Part shown: one piece after another, positions 48,745-58,380 of the stretch
Layout of the letters: every line of letters starts with the position of its first letter
How positions within the stretch are numbered: the first letter of the stretch is position 1
Source: CAVTWY01 sp963738575
Lineage (GTDB): Bacteria; Pseudomonadota; Gammaproteobacteria; Burkholderiales; Burkholderiaceae_C
Assembly: GCA_963738575.1 (NCBI GenBank)
Contig: CAVTWY010000004.1
Location: forward strand, 372,001-436,000
DNA: 64,000 bases
Direction: 5' to 3'
Translations under genes and position numbers: made by a program
Notes under the pieces: model-generated
Told to the model about the DNA's origin: nothing
Database searches by the model: none
Seen by the model: the letters and a program-made list of their open reading frames with translations, nothing else

Positions 48745-48783
48745 GTTGACACGTGACGCAATGGTTGATACATTGGTGTCAAC
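48745..48783 (+). promoter_or_regulatory. Promoter with flanking inverted repeat, second MazEF pair
   Basis: TTGACA (48746-48751), 17 bases, TACATT (48769-48774). Perfect 8-base arms GTTGACAC (48745-48752) and GTGTCAAC (48776-48783) bracket the promoter, so a bound antitoxin would cover both elements. The antitoxin starts at 48802. Confidence 0.7.
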
Positions 48784-48801
48784 GCTTTTTGAGGGGTATC
48801 C

Positions 48802-49062
48802 ATGAGCACAGCTGCTAGTCAAATCAGCGCCTGGGGCAACGGCCTCGCGCTTCGCCTCACCAAGCCGATGGCAAAGACGGCGGGTGTCACCGAAGGCTCA
48901 CCCGTGCGCGTGACGGTGAAGCCTGGTCTCATCGTCATCGAAACCGAAACCGAGCCGACTTTGGACGCGATGTTGGCGGCCTTCGATCCCAAAAGGCATG
49001 GCGGCGAGGTGATGGCTGGCGGGGCCGTAGGCGTGGAGGCGTTTGCCCATGGCGACGCGTAA
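48802..49062 (+). CDS. MazE-type antitoxin (second pair)
   Basis: The product is 86 residues. SQISAWGNGLALRLTKPMAK and SPVRVTVKPGLIVIE form an AbrB/MazE-like DNA-binding domain, followed by an acidic tail (TEPTLDAMLAAFDP). It overlaps the toxin gene by 14 bases. It is only distantly similar to the antitoxin at 45649, so the two modules are not a recent duplication. Confidence 0.87.
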   Translation: MSTAASQISAWGNGLALRLTKPMAKTAGVTEGSPVRVTVKPGLIVIETETEPTLDAMLAAFDPKRHGGEVMAGGAVGVEAFAHGDA

Positions 49063-49423
49063 GTCAGCGCTTTGGGTGCCTGAGCGGGCCGAGATCATCT
49101 TCATTCAGTACAACCCTTCGGTTGGCCAAGAGATGCCGGACGACCATCCGATGCTGGTCATTTCAACCAAGGCTTTTGCCGAGCGCACGGGCATCGTCGT
49201 GGGGTTCCCCATGACACACGCCGAGCGACATGCGGACAACCCATTTGCCATTGCGGCACCGGGCGCTAACAACGAGCCAGGCTACCTGCTGACGCATCAG
49301 CCAAAGTCCTTCGATTGGCGTCAGCGCCAAGCTCGCCCACACCCATGGGGCGTTGGCCACACGAAGCTATTGGGCGCGGCTTTGAAGCGCTTTGATTCGG
49401 TGTTCGGCATCTGCGAACATTAA
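49049..49423 (+). CDS. MazF-type toxin (second pair)
   Basis: The product is 124 residues from the ATG at 49049. SALWVPERAEIIFIQYNPSVGQEM, HPMLVISTKAFAERTGIVVGFPMTHA and GYLLTHQPKSFDWRQR follow the MazF fold order (entry strand, H-P-x-LV, promoter-loop and the SFDW segment). It is probably an RNA endonuclease. The divergence from the MazF at 45891 suggests different cleavage specificity and antitoxin pairing. Confidence 0.87.
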   Translation: MATRKSALWVPERAEIIFIQYNPSVGQEMPDDHPMLVISTKAFAERTGIVVGFPMTHAERHADNPFAIAAPGANNEPGYLLTHQPKSFDWRQRQARPHPWGVGHTKLLGAALKRFDSVFGICEH

Positions 49424-49449
49424 GCATCGACGGTTTCTACGTCATATGC

Positions 49450-49719
49450 TCACCGGTAAACGTTTCGCCGGTTGCCAATTCGAACAACAAGGATGCGCAG
49501 GATTTGATTGTCGAGCTGGGCAATCACGCGGTAGTCACCAACGCGATACTTCCAGTAGTCGCCCAGGCTCGAGCCTTTCAAGGCCTCGCCGATGCTGCGT
49601 GGATCTTCAAGGCGTTCAACTCGCTCACTCAGATACGCCAAGATGCGGCGCGCGACCGGCGGGTCGAGTTGTTGAAGGTTCTTCTGCGCGAGGGTGGAAA
49701 GCTCAACCTTCCATGCCAT
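49450..49719 (-). CDS. RelE-family toxin
   Basis: The product is 89 residues: WKVELSTLAQKNLQQLDPPVARRILAYL, EALKGSSLGDYWKYRVGDYRVIAQL and ILVVRIGNRRNVYR, a standard RelE sequence with the basic catalytic residues expected for ribosome-dependent mRNA cleavage (Lys, Arg and Tyr in KYRVGDYR and NRRNVY). It overlaps its antitoxin by 17 bases and converges on the second MazF gene. Confidence 0.92.
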   Translation of the reverse strand: MAWKVELSTLAQKNLQQLDPPVARRILAYLSERVERLEDPRSIGEALKGSSLGDYWKYRVGDYRVIAQLDNQILRILVVRIGNRRNVYR

Positions 49720-49930
49720 AGCGTCTCATGACCTCTACCAATGGCGTGGACGTCGATTCACCAGCCTGGACGGCCTCGACTTCACGCTTGGCCAAGTACA
49801 AGTCCTCAAGGTCATCGAGGTACTCGCAAATGGCCGCAGTTGCGTAATAGGTTTTGCTGCGCCCTGTTAGCTTGGCCAAGCTGGTCAGCCGTGCGTCAAT
49901 GGATTCGGGCAATCGGATGGAGAGGGGCAT
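49703..49930 (-). CDS. RelB-type antitoxin
   Basis: The product is 75 residues from the ATG at 49930; the longer open frame upstream is unlike an antitoxin. SIRLPESIDARLTSLAKLTGRSKTYY is a ribbon-helix-helix DNA-binding module and the C-terminal helices (LEDLYLAKREVEAVQ) would wrap the toxin. About 190 bases upstream, to the stop-codon side of position 50121, carry no other gene. Confidence 0.9.
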   Translation of the reverse strand: MPLSIRLPESIDARLTSLAKLTGRSKTYYATAAICEYLDDLEDLYLAKREVEAVQAGESTSTPLVEVMRRYGMEG

Positions 49931-50165
49931 GGCACTTGTCAAACAAGAGATGAATACAAGTATCGCATTTTGCGCTTTGCCATGCAAGACTGGCCTGGGT
50001 AGCTCTAGACGGTTTGGGGCTTGCGAGTACTGCGCACGGCTGGCAAACTGGTTTCGGAATTCAATGGATATTTGACGACGAGAGGTTAAGCATGGCATGA
50101 TTTCGGAATTCACTTAATTCGTGCCAAAGACTAGATTTTTATGGCGTCACCCATGGAATTTCGAA

Positions 50166-50468
50166 ATGACTTTCAGCCCTTCCGCCCCACCACCCGAAAT
50201 TCTGCACATCACCAACGCCAGCGCCTTGGGTTCGACCGTCCGAGCCCGTCGTCGCGCACAGGCGCTGCGCATCGATGATGCGGCCTCCTTGAGCGGCGTC
50301 TCCGTCGACCTGCTCTCACGCCTCGAAAACGGCAAGGGCTCCGTGCGACTGGACAAGCTGCTGGCAGTGTTGGACGGTCTGGGGCTCGCGCTCGTGCTCG
50401 GGCCCAAGGACCATCCGACAATGCAGTTTGTCTCGCTTGCCAGCGGCGACCGTCCGAAGCAGCCATGA
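50166..50468 (+). CDS. HipB-like antitoxin, Xre family
   Basis: The product is 100 residues from the ATG at 50166; a GTG at 50121 could add 15 residues. The helix-turn-helix is TVRARRRAQALRIDDAASLSG with SVDLLSRLENGKGSVRLDKLL, the usual HipB/Xre motif. It is the DNA-binding antitoxin for the HipA kinase and overlaps that gene by 4 bases (ATGA). Confidence 0.9.
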   Translation: MTFSPSAPPPEILHITNASALGSTVRARRRAQALRIDDAASLSGVSVDLLSRLENGKGSVRLDKLLAVLDGLGLALVLGPKDHPTMQFVSLASGDRPKQP

Positions 50469-51856
50469 ACGCGGCCGCCGACGCCCGAGACGCCCCGCAT
50501 GCGCTCAATCTCTGGGCCGATGGCCAGAGGGTCGCGGCGCTGGGCTACGAGGCGCTGAATGATCGGTGGTCGTTGGACTACGACGCGGCATGGGTGGCAG
50601 CGCCGGGCGCGTTTCCGCTATCGCCGGCGCTGCCCTTGCAACCCTCGGCCGGCGGCTACGCAGCAGGCGCCGTGAAGCGTTTCGTGGAGAACCTGCTGCC
50701 CGAAGGCCGCGCGCTCGACATCACGGCAACGACTTACCGCGTCTCCAAGTCGAACATCTACGCCCTTATCAGCGCGCTCGGGACCGAAACCACCGGGGCG
50801 TTCCGGTTCTGGCGCTCGGATGAAGTGCCACCTGTCGTCGCCGCCAAGCCGCCGCGTGAAGTAACCCGAGAAGAGCTGGACCAACGAATGGCCGATCGCG
50901 ACCAGATTCCGCTGGCCGTCTGGGACGGCAAGGTCCGCATGTCGATCGCGGGCGTGCAGGACAAGTTGATGGTCTACCTGGACCGCACGCTCGGCGACGG
51001 AGAACATTTGTACCTGGTCGAGCCGCCCCTGGCATCAACGCACATCCTCAAGCCCGACCCTGCACGTCACTTGATGCCTCATCTGGTCGTCAACGAACAC
51101 TACTGCATGTCCTTGGCGCGGCGCATGAAACTTCCCGTCGCGGACGTCGGCATCTATCGCACACCAAGGCCGGTACTCGTCGTCCGCCGATTCGATCGGG
51201 TGGTGGTGCAAGGCGACGGGAAAGGCGCCAACGAAACCGCCGTGCAACGCTTGCACATCATCGACGCCTGTCAGGCGTCGGACCTGCCCGAGAGCTGCAA
51301 GTACGAGCGGAACTTGGGAAGTGGCGAACACGTCCGCAACATCCGAGAGGGCGTGAGTTTCCAGATGCTATTCGAGCGCGTCGAGCAGACTGTCAACAAG
51401 GCCGCGGCACGCATGACCCTGATCCGATGGGCGTTGTTCCAGTTCCTGATTGGAAACTGCGATGCGCACGGCAAGAACTTCTCGTTCTTCCAGCGCCGCG
51501 AAGGTTTGGAACCGGCGCCTTGGTACGACCTTGTCAGTACGGTGCAGTACCCAGGAATCGACCACGAGTTGGCCATGGCGTGGGGCGATGCGTTCTTGCT
51601 GGACGAAGTCAAGGCGTTTCAGATGGCCGACTTTGCGCAGCGATGTGGGGTCGACAGGAATCTGCTCAAACGCGAGGCCACGCGGCTTGCCAAGCTGGCG
51701 ATACAGCACGCGTCGGCTCAGGCCGTGGCGGACGATTACATCGGCGCTGGTGAGCGCGAATTTGCAGACCAACTCGGTGACTTTGTAAAAAAGCAGGCCA
51801 GCCGGTTGATCAGCCTCGCCGACGATGCGTCCAAGATAACGCCCAAGTTGCTGTGA
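50465..51856 (+). CDS. hipA: HipA-type serine/threonine kinase toxin
   Basis: HipA phosphorylates glutamyl-tRNA synthetase or similar targets and drives dormancy. The product is 463 residues. The N-terminal subdomain contains PLSPALPLQPSAGGY and FVENLLPEGRA. The phosphate-binding loop is MSIAGVQDKLMVYL with the ejectable Ser; the catalytic loop is IGNCDAHGKNFSF and the metal site is PWYDLVSTV. All appear intact, and the protein is full length. Confidence 0.93.
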   Translation: MNAAADARDAPHALNLWADGQRVAALGYEALNDRWSLDYDAAWVAAPGAFPLSPALPLQPSAGGYAAGAVKRFVENLLPEGRALDITATTYRVSKSNIYALISALGTETTGAFRFWRSDEVPPVVAAKPPREVTREELDQRMADRDQIPLAVWDGKVRMSIAGVQDKLMVYLDRTLGDGEHLYLVEPPLASTHILKPDPARHLMPHLVVNEHYCMSLARRMKLPVADVGIYRTPRPVLVVRRFDRVVVQGDGKGANETAVQRLHIIDACQASDLPESCKYERNLGSGEHVRNIREGVSFQMLFERVEQTVNKAAARMTLIRWALFQFLIGNCDAHGKNFSFFQRREGLEPAPWYDLVSTVQYPGIDHELAMAWGDAFLLDEVKAFQMADFAQRCGVDRNLLKREATRLAKLAIQHASAQAVADDYIGAGEREFADQLGDFVKKQASRLISLADDASKITPKLL

Positions 51857-51931
51857 CGCCTTGGCGTTTGCAGCACAGGCAATGCGATCTCTTTGGGCCC
51901 ACTGAAGTGCTGCCGGGCTTGACAGTGGCGC

Positions 51932-52696
51932 TTACAACACCGCGTGGGTCGCCCCCCCGTCCACCAGCAGCGATTCGCCGCTGATCCAACGGCTGTCGTC
52001 GCTGGCGAGAAACAAGGCCACGTCGGCCACATCCGACACTTGGCCCCAGCGGCCCAAGGGCGTGCGCGCGATGCGCTTGGCCACCATGTCGGTGTCCACA
52101 TTGACCGTCACGCCTTCGGTTTGGATCGACCCGGGGCAGATGGCGTTGACGCGGATTTGTTGTGGGCCCAGCTCGGCTGCGGCGGCGCGCGTGAGGCCCA
52201 GCACGCCTGCTTTGACGCCGGCATAAAGCATGGCGTTGGGCATGCTGAGAAAGGCGGCAGCTGACGCGATGTGGATGATTGAACCGCCACCGCTGCGCGC
52301 CATCAGCGGCGCGGCACATTGAATGCCCCAGACCACCGAGTCGAAGCCCGTGCCGGTCATGCGCGTGAGCATCTCTGGCGTGATGGCCGCGATGGGGCCG
52401 TAGCGCACCCAAATGGCGTTGCTTACCAGCACGTCGAGCCGACCCCATGCAGCCTCGATGCCAGCCACGGCAGCTTCGAGCGTGGCGCGGTCGGCCACGT
52501 TGCCGGCGAAGGGCAGCACGCGTGCGCCGGGAAACGTCGCCGCCATCTCATGCGCGGCCGCTTGCGCGCGCTCTGGCTTGAGGTCGAGCACGCCCACGGC
52601 TGCGCCTTCGGCCAGAAACCGCTCGGCGATGGCGCGGCCAATGCCTTGTGCCGCCCCCGTCACCAATGCCACCTTGTTTTGCAGCCGTGTGCTCAT
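51932..52696 (-). CDS. Short-chain dehydrogenase/reductase (SDR 1)
   Basis: The product is 254 residues from the ATG at 52696. The cofactor motif is TGAAQGIGRA, the usual NNAG is VSNAIW, and the active site is Ser in IHIASAAAF with YAGVK as the YxxxK motif; the C-terminus SGESLLVDGGATHAVL is standard. The acidic residue after the second strand (GVLDLKPE) suggests NAD(H). It starts 38 bases from the divergent NTF2-like gene, so they may share control. The substrate is unknown. Confidence 0.92.
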   Translation of the reverse strand: MSTRLQNKVALVTGAAQGIGRAIAERFLAEGAAVGVLDLKPERAQAAAHEMAATFPGARVLPFAGNVADRATLEAAVAGIEAAWGRLDVLVSNAIWVRYGPIAAITPEMLTRMTGTGFDSVVWGIQCAAPLMARSGGGSIIHIASAAAFLSMPNAMLYAGVKAGVLGLTRAAAAELGPQQIRVNAICPGSIQTEGVTVNVDTDMVAKRIARTPLGRWGQVSDVADVALFLASDDSRWISGESLLVDGGATHAVL

Positions 52697-52734
52697 ATGC
52701 TTGTCACCCTTACCCGTGTTTTGAGACCCAGACC

Positions 52735-53301
52735 ATGACCCATCCATCGCCGCTTCAAAGCCTGCTGGACCGAGAAGCCATCCGCGACTGCATCTTCCGC
52801 TACTGCCGTGGCATTGACCGCTGCGATGAAGACGCGCTGCGCGCCAGCTACTGGCCCGACGCCACCGACAGCCACGGCGCCTACAAGGGCGCCGCCAGCG
52901 GGTTCATCGACGCCGCCCTGCCCAAACTGCGCGAGGCCGGCCGCATGGTGCACTTTGTGGGCAACTTGGCCATCGAGCTCTGGGGCACGCAAGCGGCCGT
53001 GGAGACCTACTTCTTGGCCTGGCAGCGCGACCGCAGTGGCCCCAATAGCGCCGAAGTCGAGACCTTTCTGGCAGGCCGTTATGTGGATCGGTTCGAGAAA
53101 CGCTTGGTGGATGGCGAAGACCAGTGGCGTGTCGCCGCACGCGTGGTGGTGTACGACTGGGTGCAAGCCGGCAGCGCTGCGCCGACGGCGAGCGAGGTGC
53201 AGCGTTTTGGCTTGCGCACACCCATCGGCGCGCGCAAGCCTGACGACCCGTGGTACGTGCTGGTGGCGGCGTTGCAGCAAGGTGGTCAACCGATGCCTTA
53301 G
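52735..53301 (+). CDS. NTF2/SnoaL-like protein
   Basis: The product is 188 residues from the ATG at 52735. SLLDREAIRDCIFRYCRGIDR with DEDALRASYWPDATDSHG is the helical opening common in the SnoaL-4 branch of the NTF2 fold, which includes dehydratases, isomerases and hydroxylase small subunits. The conserved YWPDA and H/D residues suggest a catalytic pocket. It is the only plus-strand gene inside this cluster and its stop overlaps that of SDR 2 from the opposite strand. Confidence 0.85.
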   Translation: MTHPSPLQSLLDREAIRDCIFRYCRGIDRCDEDALRASYWPDATDSHGAYKGAASGFIDAALPKLREAGRMVHFVGNLAIELWGTQAAVETYFLAWQRDRSGPNSAEVETFLAGRYVDRFEKRLVDGEDQWRVAARVVVYDWVQAGSAAPTASEVQRFGLRTPIGARKPDDPWYVLVAALQQGGQPMP

Positions 53302-54161
53302 CGATCGGCCGTGGGCCCGCTGGTGGCGTGGTGCACGTCGTCCCACGCGGGCTGCGTCAGCGACGGCATGAGCGTGTGGCTCAGGCCGCCGTCCACCACC
53401 AGGTCGTGGCCGTGGATGTAAGCAGCGTCGGGCCCCACCAGCAGCGACAACGCGTTGGCCATGTCCTGCGGCAGCGCCACGCGACGCAGCGGGATGCGGG
53501 CGGCACGTTGTTCACGTGCACCGGGCTTGGCGTAGGCGGCGCTGGTGCCGGGCGTTTCGGTAAGTCCGGGGGACAAAGCGTTGACGCGGATGCCTTGAGG
53601 CCCCCACTCCACCGCCATTTGGCGCATCAGCATCAGGGCAGCGGCCTTGCTTGGGCTGTAGGCCGCCAGCGGTGGCGTGGCATGGGTGCCAGAAATGCTG
53701 GTGGTGATGACGAAGCTGCCGTTTGCCTGCGCCAGCAGCGGGTGCGCCGCGCGCCCTAACAGCCATGCGGCGCGCACGTGCACGGCAAAAACACGGTCCC
53801 AGTCGTCCACGCTGGCGTCCAACAACGGCGCGGGGCGGGCGTAGCCCGCATTGCTCGCCACCACGTCCAGCCCCTCAAAGCCGACACGAACGGCAGCTTG
53901 AACGATGCGTTCTGGCTCGTGGGCGTGTGCCAGATCGCCCACCACGGCGTGGGCTGTCGCGCCTTGTGCGCGCAGCGCCTGCACCAGGGTGTCCAGTTCC
54001 TCAGCCTGACTGTCGGCAAGCACCAGTTGTGCCGGCTGGGCAAACCAAGTGTGCGAGTCCTGCGCCAGCCGCAGCGCCATCGCGTGGCCAATGCCGCGTG
54101 CGGCCCCGGTGACGATGCCGCGCAAACCAGGTCGATGCGTGCTCATCTCCGTGGCTTTCAA
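53298..54161 (-). CDS. Short-chain dehydrogenase/reductase (SDR 2)
   Basis: The product is 287 residues. It has TGAARGIGHA, ASNAGYARP, Ser in TTSISGTHA and YSPSKAA (YxxxK), ending VVDGGLSHTL plus a tail of about 25 residues. The start overlaps the stop of SDR 3 by 4 bases (ATGA), so the genes are coupled and part of the transporter operon. The substrate is unknown. Confidence 0.92.
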   Translation of the reverse strand: MKATEMSTHRPGLRGIVTGAARGIGHAMALRLAQDSHTWFAQPAQLVLADSQAEELDTLVQALRAQGATAHAVVGDLAHAHEPERIVQAAVRVGFEGLDVVASNAGYARPAPLLDASVDDWDRVFAVHVRAAWLLGRAAHPLLAQANGSFVITTSISGTHATPPLAAYSPSKAAALMLMRQMAVEWGPQGIRVNALSPGLTETPGTSAAYAKPGAREQRAARIPLRRVALPQDMANALSLLVGPDAAYIHGHDLVVDGGLSHTLMPSLTQPAWDDVHHATSGPTADR

Positions 54162-54964
54162 GTGGCAAGAAAACCGCCATCAACCGGCAGCGTGGCGCCG
54201 TTGACGTAACTCGCCAGTGGTGAGGCAAGGAAGAGCACAGCGGCAGCCACCTCGTCCGCCTGGCCGACCCTGCCTGCGGGCGTGCGTCGCAAGAAGCCGG
54301 CCAAGCGCGCGGGGTCGTTGCGGGTGGCGGCCGTCATGGGTGTGTCGATGACGCCTGGTGCCACGGCGTTGACACGCACGCCGTCAGCACCCAGATCGAC
54401 CGCCAGCGTGCGGGTGAGCATGTGCAGGGCGCCTTTGCTGGCCGAGTAGCCCGCGCAGCCCGCTTGCGCCGAAAAGGCTGCGCCCGAAGCCACGTTGACC
54501 ACGCAGCCACGGGTGCGGCGCAGCGCGGGTAAAAAGGCTCGCACCACGGCGAAAGCACCGTGCAGGTTGACAGCCATCACTTGGTGCACGATCGCCTCGG
54601 CCTCGTCGTCGTCGATGCCCCGGCGCACCAACAAGCCAGCGCAATTGACGAGCACCGACACATCACCGAGTTGTTCACATACCTGTGATGCCACGTTGCG
54701 GACAGCTTGGGCGTCGGTTACGTCCAGGGTAAAGGCTTGGGCCCGGGCTCCGGATTCAGTGATAGCGCTGGCCACGGCAGCGCAGGCGGACCCTTGCCTA
54801 TCGGCGATAGCCACCGTTGCGCCGGCTGCCGCCAACGCCTTGGCCACTGCAGCGCCAATGCCGCTGGCCGCACCGGTTACGAAGGCCACACGCCCCTCTA
54901 GTTGCCACGGTGACAAAGCGCTAGGGTGTGTTGTCACCGCAGCGGTCGAGGGCGCTGCACTCAT
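54158..54964 (-). CDS. Short-chain dehydrogenase/reductase (SDR 3)
   Basis: The product is 268 residues from the ATG at 54964; the open frame upstream lies inside livM. It has TGAASGIGAA, VNCAGLLVRRG, NVASGAAFSA and YSASKGA (YxxxK), with LPVDGGFLAT at the end. The Asp after the second strand (AIADRQG) suggests NAD(H). Its start overlaps the livM stop by 4 bases. Confidence 0.92.
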   Translation of the reverse strand: MSAAPSTAAVTTHPSALSPWQLEGRVAFVTGAASGIGAAVAKALAAAGATVAIADRQGSACAAVASAITESGARAQAFTLDVTDAQAVRNVASQVCEQLGDVSVLVNCAGLLVRRGIDDDEAEAIVHQVMAVNLHGAFAVVRAFLPALRRTRGCVVNVASGAAFSAQAGCAGYSASKGALHMLTRTLAVDLGADGVRVNAVAPGVIDTPMTAATRNDPARLAGFLRRTPAGRVGQADEVAAAVLFLASPLASYVNGATLPVDGGFLAT

Positions 54965-55947
54965 GGCGTGCGACCCTTGCCGATGGCAACACTGGCAGCA
55001 ACCTCGCGCTCGGCCTGGCGCTGCCGCCAAGCCTGCCATTCGCCCACCACGCCGCGCCGGAACACCATCACGACGACGACAAAGACGAGGCCTTGCAACA
55101 TCAACACCAACTCGGCAAAGGACGCCAGGTAATTCTGCATGGTGACCACCACCAGGGCCCCCACCAAAGGCCCTGCCAAGGTGCCCACACCGCCGACGAT
55201 GACCATCAACAGCGCCTCGCCAGAGGTGGTCCAAAACACATCGGTGAGGGTGGCGATCTGAAAGACCAGCGCCTTGAGCGAGCCCGCCAACCCGGCCAAT
55301 GAAGCCGACAGCACGTAGGCCGCAAGCTTGTAGCGGTTGACACTGTAGCCCAGCGAGATGGCGCGCGGTTCGCTATCGCGAATGGCCACCAGCACATGCC
55401 CAAAGGGCGATTGCACGGTGCGCCAGATCAGCCAAAAGCCCAGCCCCACGATGACCAGCAGCACGTAATACAGCACCGTGTCGCTTTGCAGTGACAACAA
55501 GCCCAGCAGGTGACCACGGGGCACGTTTTGGATGCCATCCTCGCCGCCGGTGAAGGGGGCGCGCAGCGCGACAAAGTACACCAACTGCGCGATCGCCAGC
55601 GTGATCATCGAAAACGCAATGCCGGCCCGACGGATGGCCAACAGCCCACCGGCCAGCCCCAACAGCGCCGCCGCCGCCACGCCCAACAACACGCCCATCA
55701 GCGGCTCGATGGACCAAACCTTGACCGCGTGCGCCGTGGTGTAAGCAGCAGTGCCGAAGAACATTGCGTGGCCAAACGACAGCAGCCCCACGTGGCCCAC
55801 CAGCAAGTTGAGCGATGCGGCCAGCAAGGCCCAGCACAGCAGCTTCATCAAGAACACCGGGTAAGCCACCCAGGGTGCCACCAGCGCCACACCCAGCACA
55901 CCCACCCACACCCAGCGCGGCAGCGCAGCTAGATGATGCCGGCTCAT
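54961..55947 (-). CDS. livM: Branched-chain-type ABC transporter permease LivM
   Basis: The product is 328 residues from the ATG at 55947 with about nine membrane segments. The LivM hallmarks are AASLNLLVGHVGLLSFGHAMF, the GLLAIRRAGIAFSMITLA stretch and SGEALLMVIVGGVGTLAGP. Family substrates include branched-chain amino acids, urea and aromatic or aliphatic acids, so the name does not fix the cargo. It lies between livH and SDR 3. Confidence 0.93.
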   Translation of the reverse strand: MSRHHLAALPRWVWVGVLGVALVAPWVAYPVFLMKLLCWALLAASLNLLVGHVGLLSFGHAMFFGTAAYTTAHAVKVWSIEPLMGVLLGVAAAALLGLAGGLLAIRRAGIAFSMITLAIAQLVYFVALRAPFTGGEDGIQNVPRGHLLGLLSLQSDTVLYYVLLVIVGLGFWLIWRTVQSPFGHVLVAIRDSEPRAISLGYSVNRYKLAAYVLSASLAGLAGSLKALVFQIATLTDVFWTTSGEALLMVIVGGVGTLAGPLVGALVVVTMQNYLASFAELVLMLQGLVFVVVVMVFRRGVVGEWQAWRQRQAEREVAASVAIGKGRTP

Positions 55948-56002
55948 GGGTAAACCTCCGTGCAAAGCACTGCGGTATTCGCCTCGGGAGCGGCCCAGCG
56001 GC

Positions 56003-56884
56003 TCATGTATCACCCCTCCCAAACAACCCCTGCGGCTTGAAGGCGAGCACCAGCAACATGATCACGAAGACGACGATGCCAGCAAAATCGGGCGCCAGCA
56101 GGCGCGTGAGGCCTTCGATCACGCCGAGGCCAAAACCGGCCACGATGGCGCCCATGATCGAGCCCATGCCACCAATCACCACGACCGCAAAGACGACGAT
56201 GATCAGGTTGCTGCCCATGAGCGGGTTGACTTGGTAGATGGGCGCTGCCATCACACCCCCCAGGCCCGCAAGCCCCACGCCCAGGCCGTAGGTAAGCGTC
56301 AACAGGCGCGGCACGCGGATGCCAAAGGTGCGCGCCAGCGCCGGGTTTTCATGGGCGGCACGCAGCGTGGCACCGAAGCGCGTGCGCTCCACAAACCACC
56401 AGGTGGTCAGGCATACCGCCAGCGACGCACCCACCACCCACAGTCGGTAGGCTGGCAGGTAGGCGAAGGGTAGCTTGATGCCGCCTTCGATGGGGCTGGC
56501 GTAGGGCATCCCCGTGGCACCAAACTTCAGGCGAAAGGCGCCTTCGAGCAGCAGCGCCACACCAAAGGTAAGCAGCAGGGCATACACCGGATCCACACCG
56601 TGCAGGCGGCGCAGCATGGTTCGCTCCATCAGCATGCCCAGGGCCGCTGTCAGCAGCGGCACGATCAGCAGCGCCCACCAGTAGTTCAGGCCCAGGTACT
56701 CCATCAACCCCCAGGCGATGAAGGCGCCCAGCATGTATTGCGCGCCGTGGGCAAAGTTGACGATGTGCAGCAAGCCAAAGATGATGGCCAGCCCCAAGCT
56801 CAGCAGCGCATAAAACGAGCCATTGATCAGGCCGACCAGCAGTTGACCGACGATGGCGGCGGGTGGGATGTCCAACACATTCAT
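56003..56884 (-). CDS. livH: Branched-chain-type ABC transporter permease LivH
   Basis: The product is 293 residues with about eight membrane segments. QLLVGLINGSFYALLSLGLA, GLLHIVNFAHGAQYMLGAF and VIGGMGSIMGAIVAGFGLG are diagnostic of LivH. It follows livF by 12 bases and is followed by livM after 55 bases. It would pair with LivM as the membrane channel. Confidence 0.94.
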   Translation of the reverse strand: MNVLDIPPAAIVGQLLVGLINGSFYALLSLGLAIIFGLLHIVNFAHGAQYMLGAFIAWGLMEYLGLNYWWALLIVPLLTAALGMLMERTMLRRLHGVDPVYALLLTFGVALLLEGAFRLKFGATGMPYASPIEGGIKLPFAYLPAYRLWVVGASLAVCLTTWWFVERTRFGATLRAAHENPALARTFGIRVPRLLTLTYGLGVGLAGLGGVMAAPIYQVNPLMGSNLIIVVFAVVVIGGMGSIMGAIVAGFGLGVIEGLTRLLAPDFAGIVVFVIMLLVLAFKPQGLFGRGDT

Positions 56885-56896
56885 GGGGATGCAACC

Positions 56897-57609
<713 letters not shown>

Positions 57610-57617
<8 letters not shown>

Positions 57618-58380
57618 GGTCGCTGTCCAAGTCGTTGCCGACGTAGGCCTCAAGCACGCGGGAGTCGCGCGAGACCTCGTCATAGGTACCTTCGGCCAGC
57701 ACCTCGCCAGCCTGCAACACGGTGATGCGATGCGCCAAGTCGGCGACTACCTTCATGTTGTGCTCCACCATCAACACAGTACTGGTTTGCGCGACTTTGG
57801 CAATGAGGCGGGTGACAGGGCCGATGTCCTCGTGGCCCAGGCCCGACGTGGGCTCGTCTAACAGCACCATGCGGGGCTCCAACGCCAGGGTGGTGGCAAG
57901 TTCGAGCGCGCGCTTGCGGCCGTAAGGTAGCTCGTCACCGGTGTGATCGCGCCAGCGCGCAAGGTCCACTGCATCCAGCAACGCCATCGCGCGCTCGGTG
58001 TAGCGGTCCAGCGCCCGGCGCGATTGCCAGAACGCAAAGCTGCCACCGTCTTTCGCCAGCAGCGCCACGCGCACGTTGTCCAAAACATCGAGTTGGCGAA
58101 ACACCGCCGAGATTTGAAACGAGCGCACCAAGCCCAGGCGGGCGCAACGCGCCGCGTCCAGCGGTGTGATGTCGTGGCCATCAAAAACAATGCGCCCACT
58201 GCTGACCGGCAAAAATCGCGTGAGCAGGTTGAAGCAAGTTGTTTTGCCCGCACCGTTGGGGCCGATCAAGGCATGGATGCTGCCGCGCTGGATGCGCAGG
58301 TTGACACCACGCACGGCGTTAAAACCTCGGAAGGATTTGCCGAGGTTCGTGGCTTCGAGAATGGCTTCGGGCAGGCTCAC
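57610..58380 (-). CDS. livG: Branched-chain-type ABC transporter ATPase LivG
   Basis: The product is 256 residues from the GTG at 58380. Walker A is IGPNGAGKTTCFNLLTRFLP, the signature region is DELPYGRKRALELATTLAL, Walker B is RMVLLDEPTSGLG and the switch His is in VLMVEHNMKVV. The GTG overlaps the lactonase stop by 4 bases (GTGA), tying the lactonase to the transporter. Confidence 0.94.

Noticed and set aside
47703..48749. Plus-strand open frame of 348 codons opposite the exported-protein gene
   Set aside because: The minus-strand frame has a signal peptide and a good ribosome site; the plus-strand frame is Arg/His-rich with neither.
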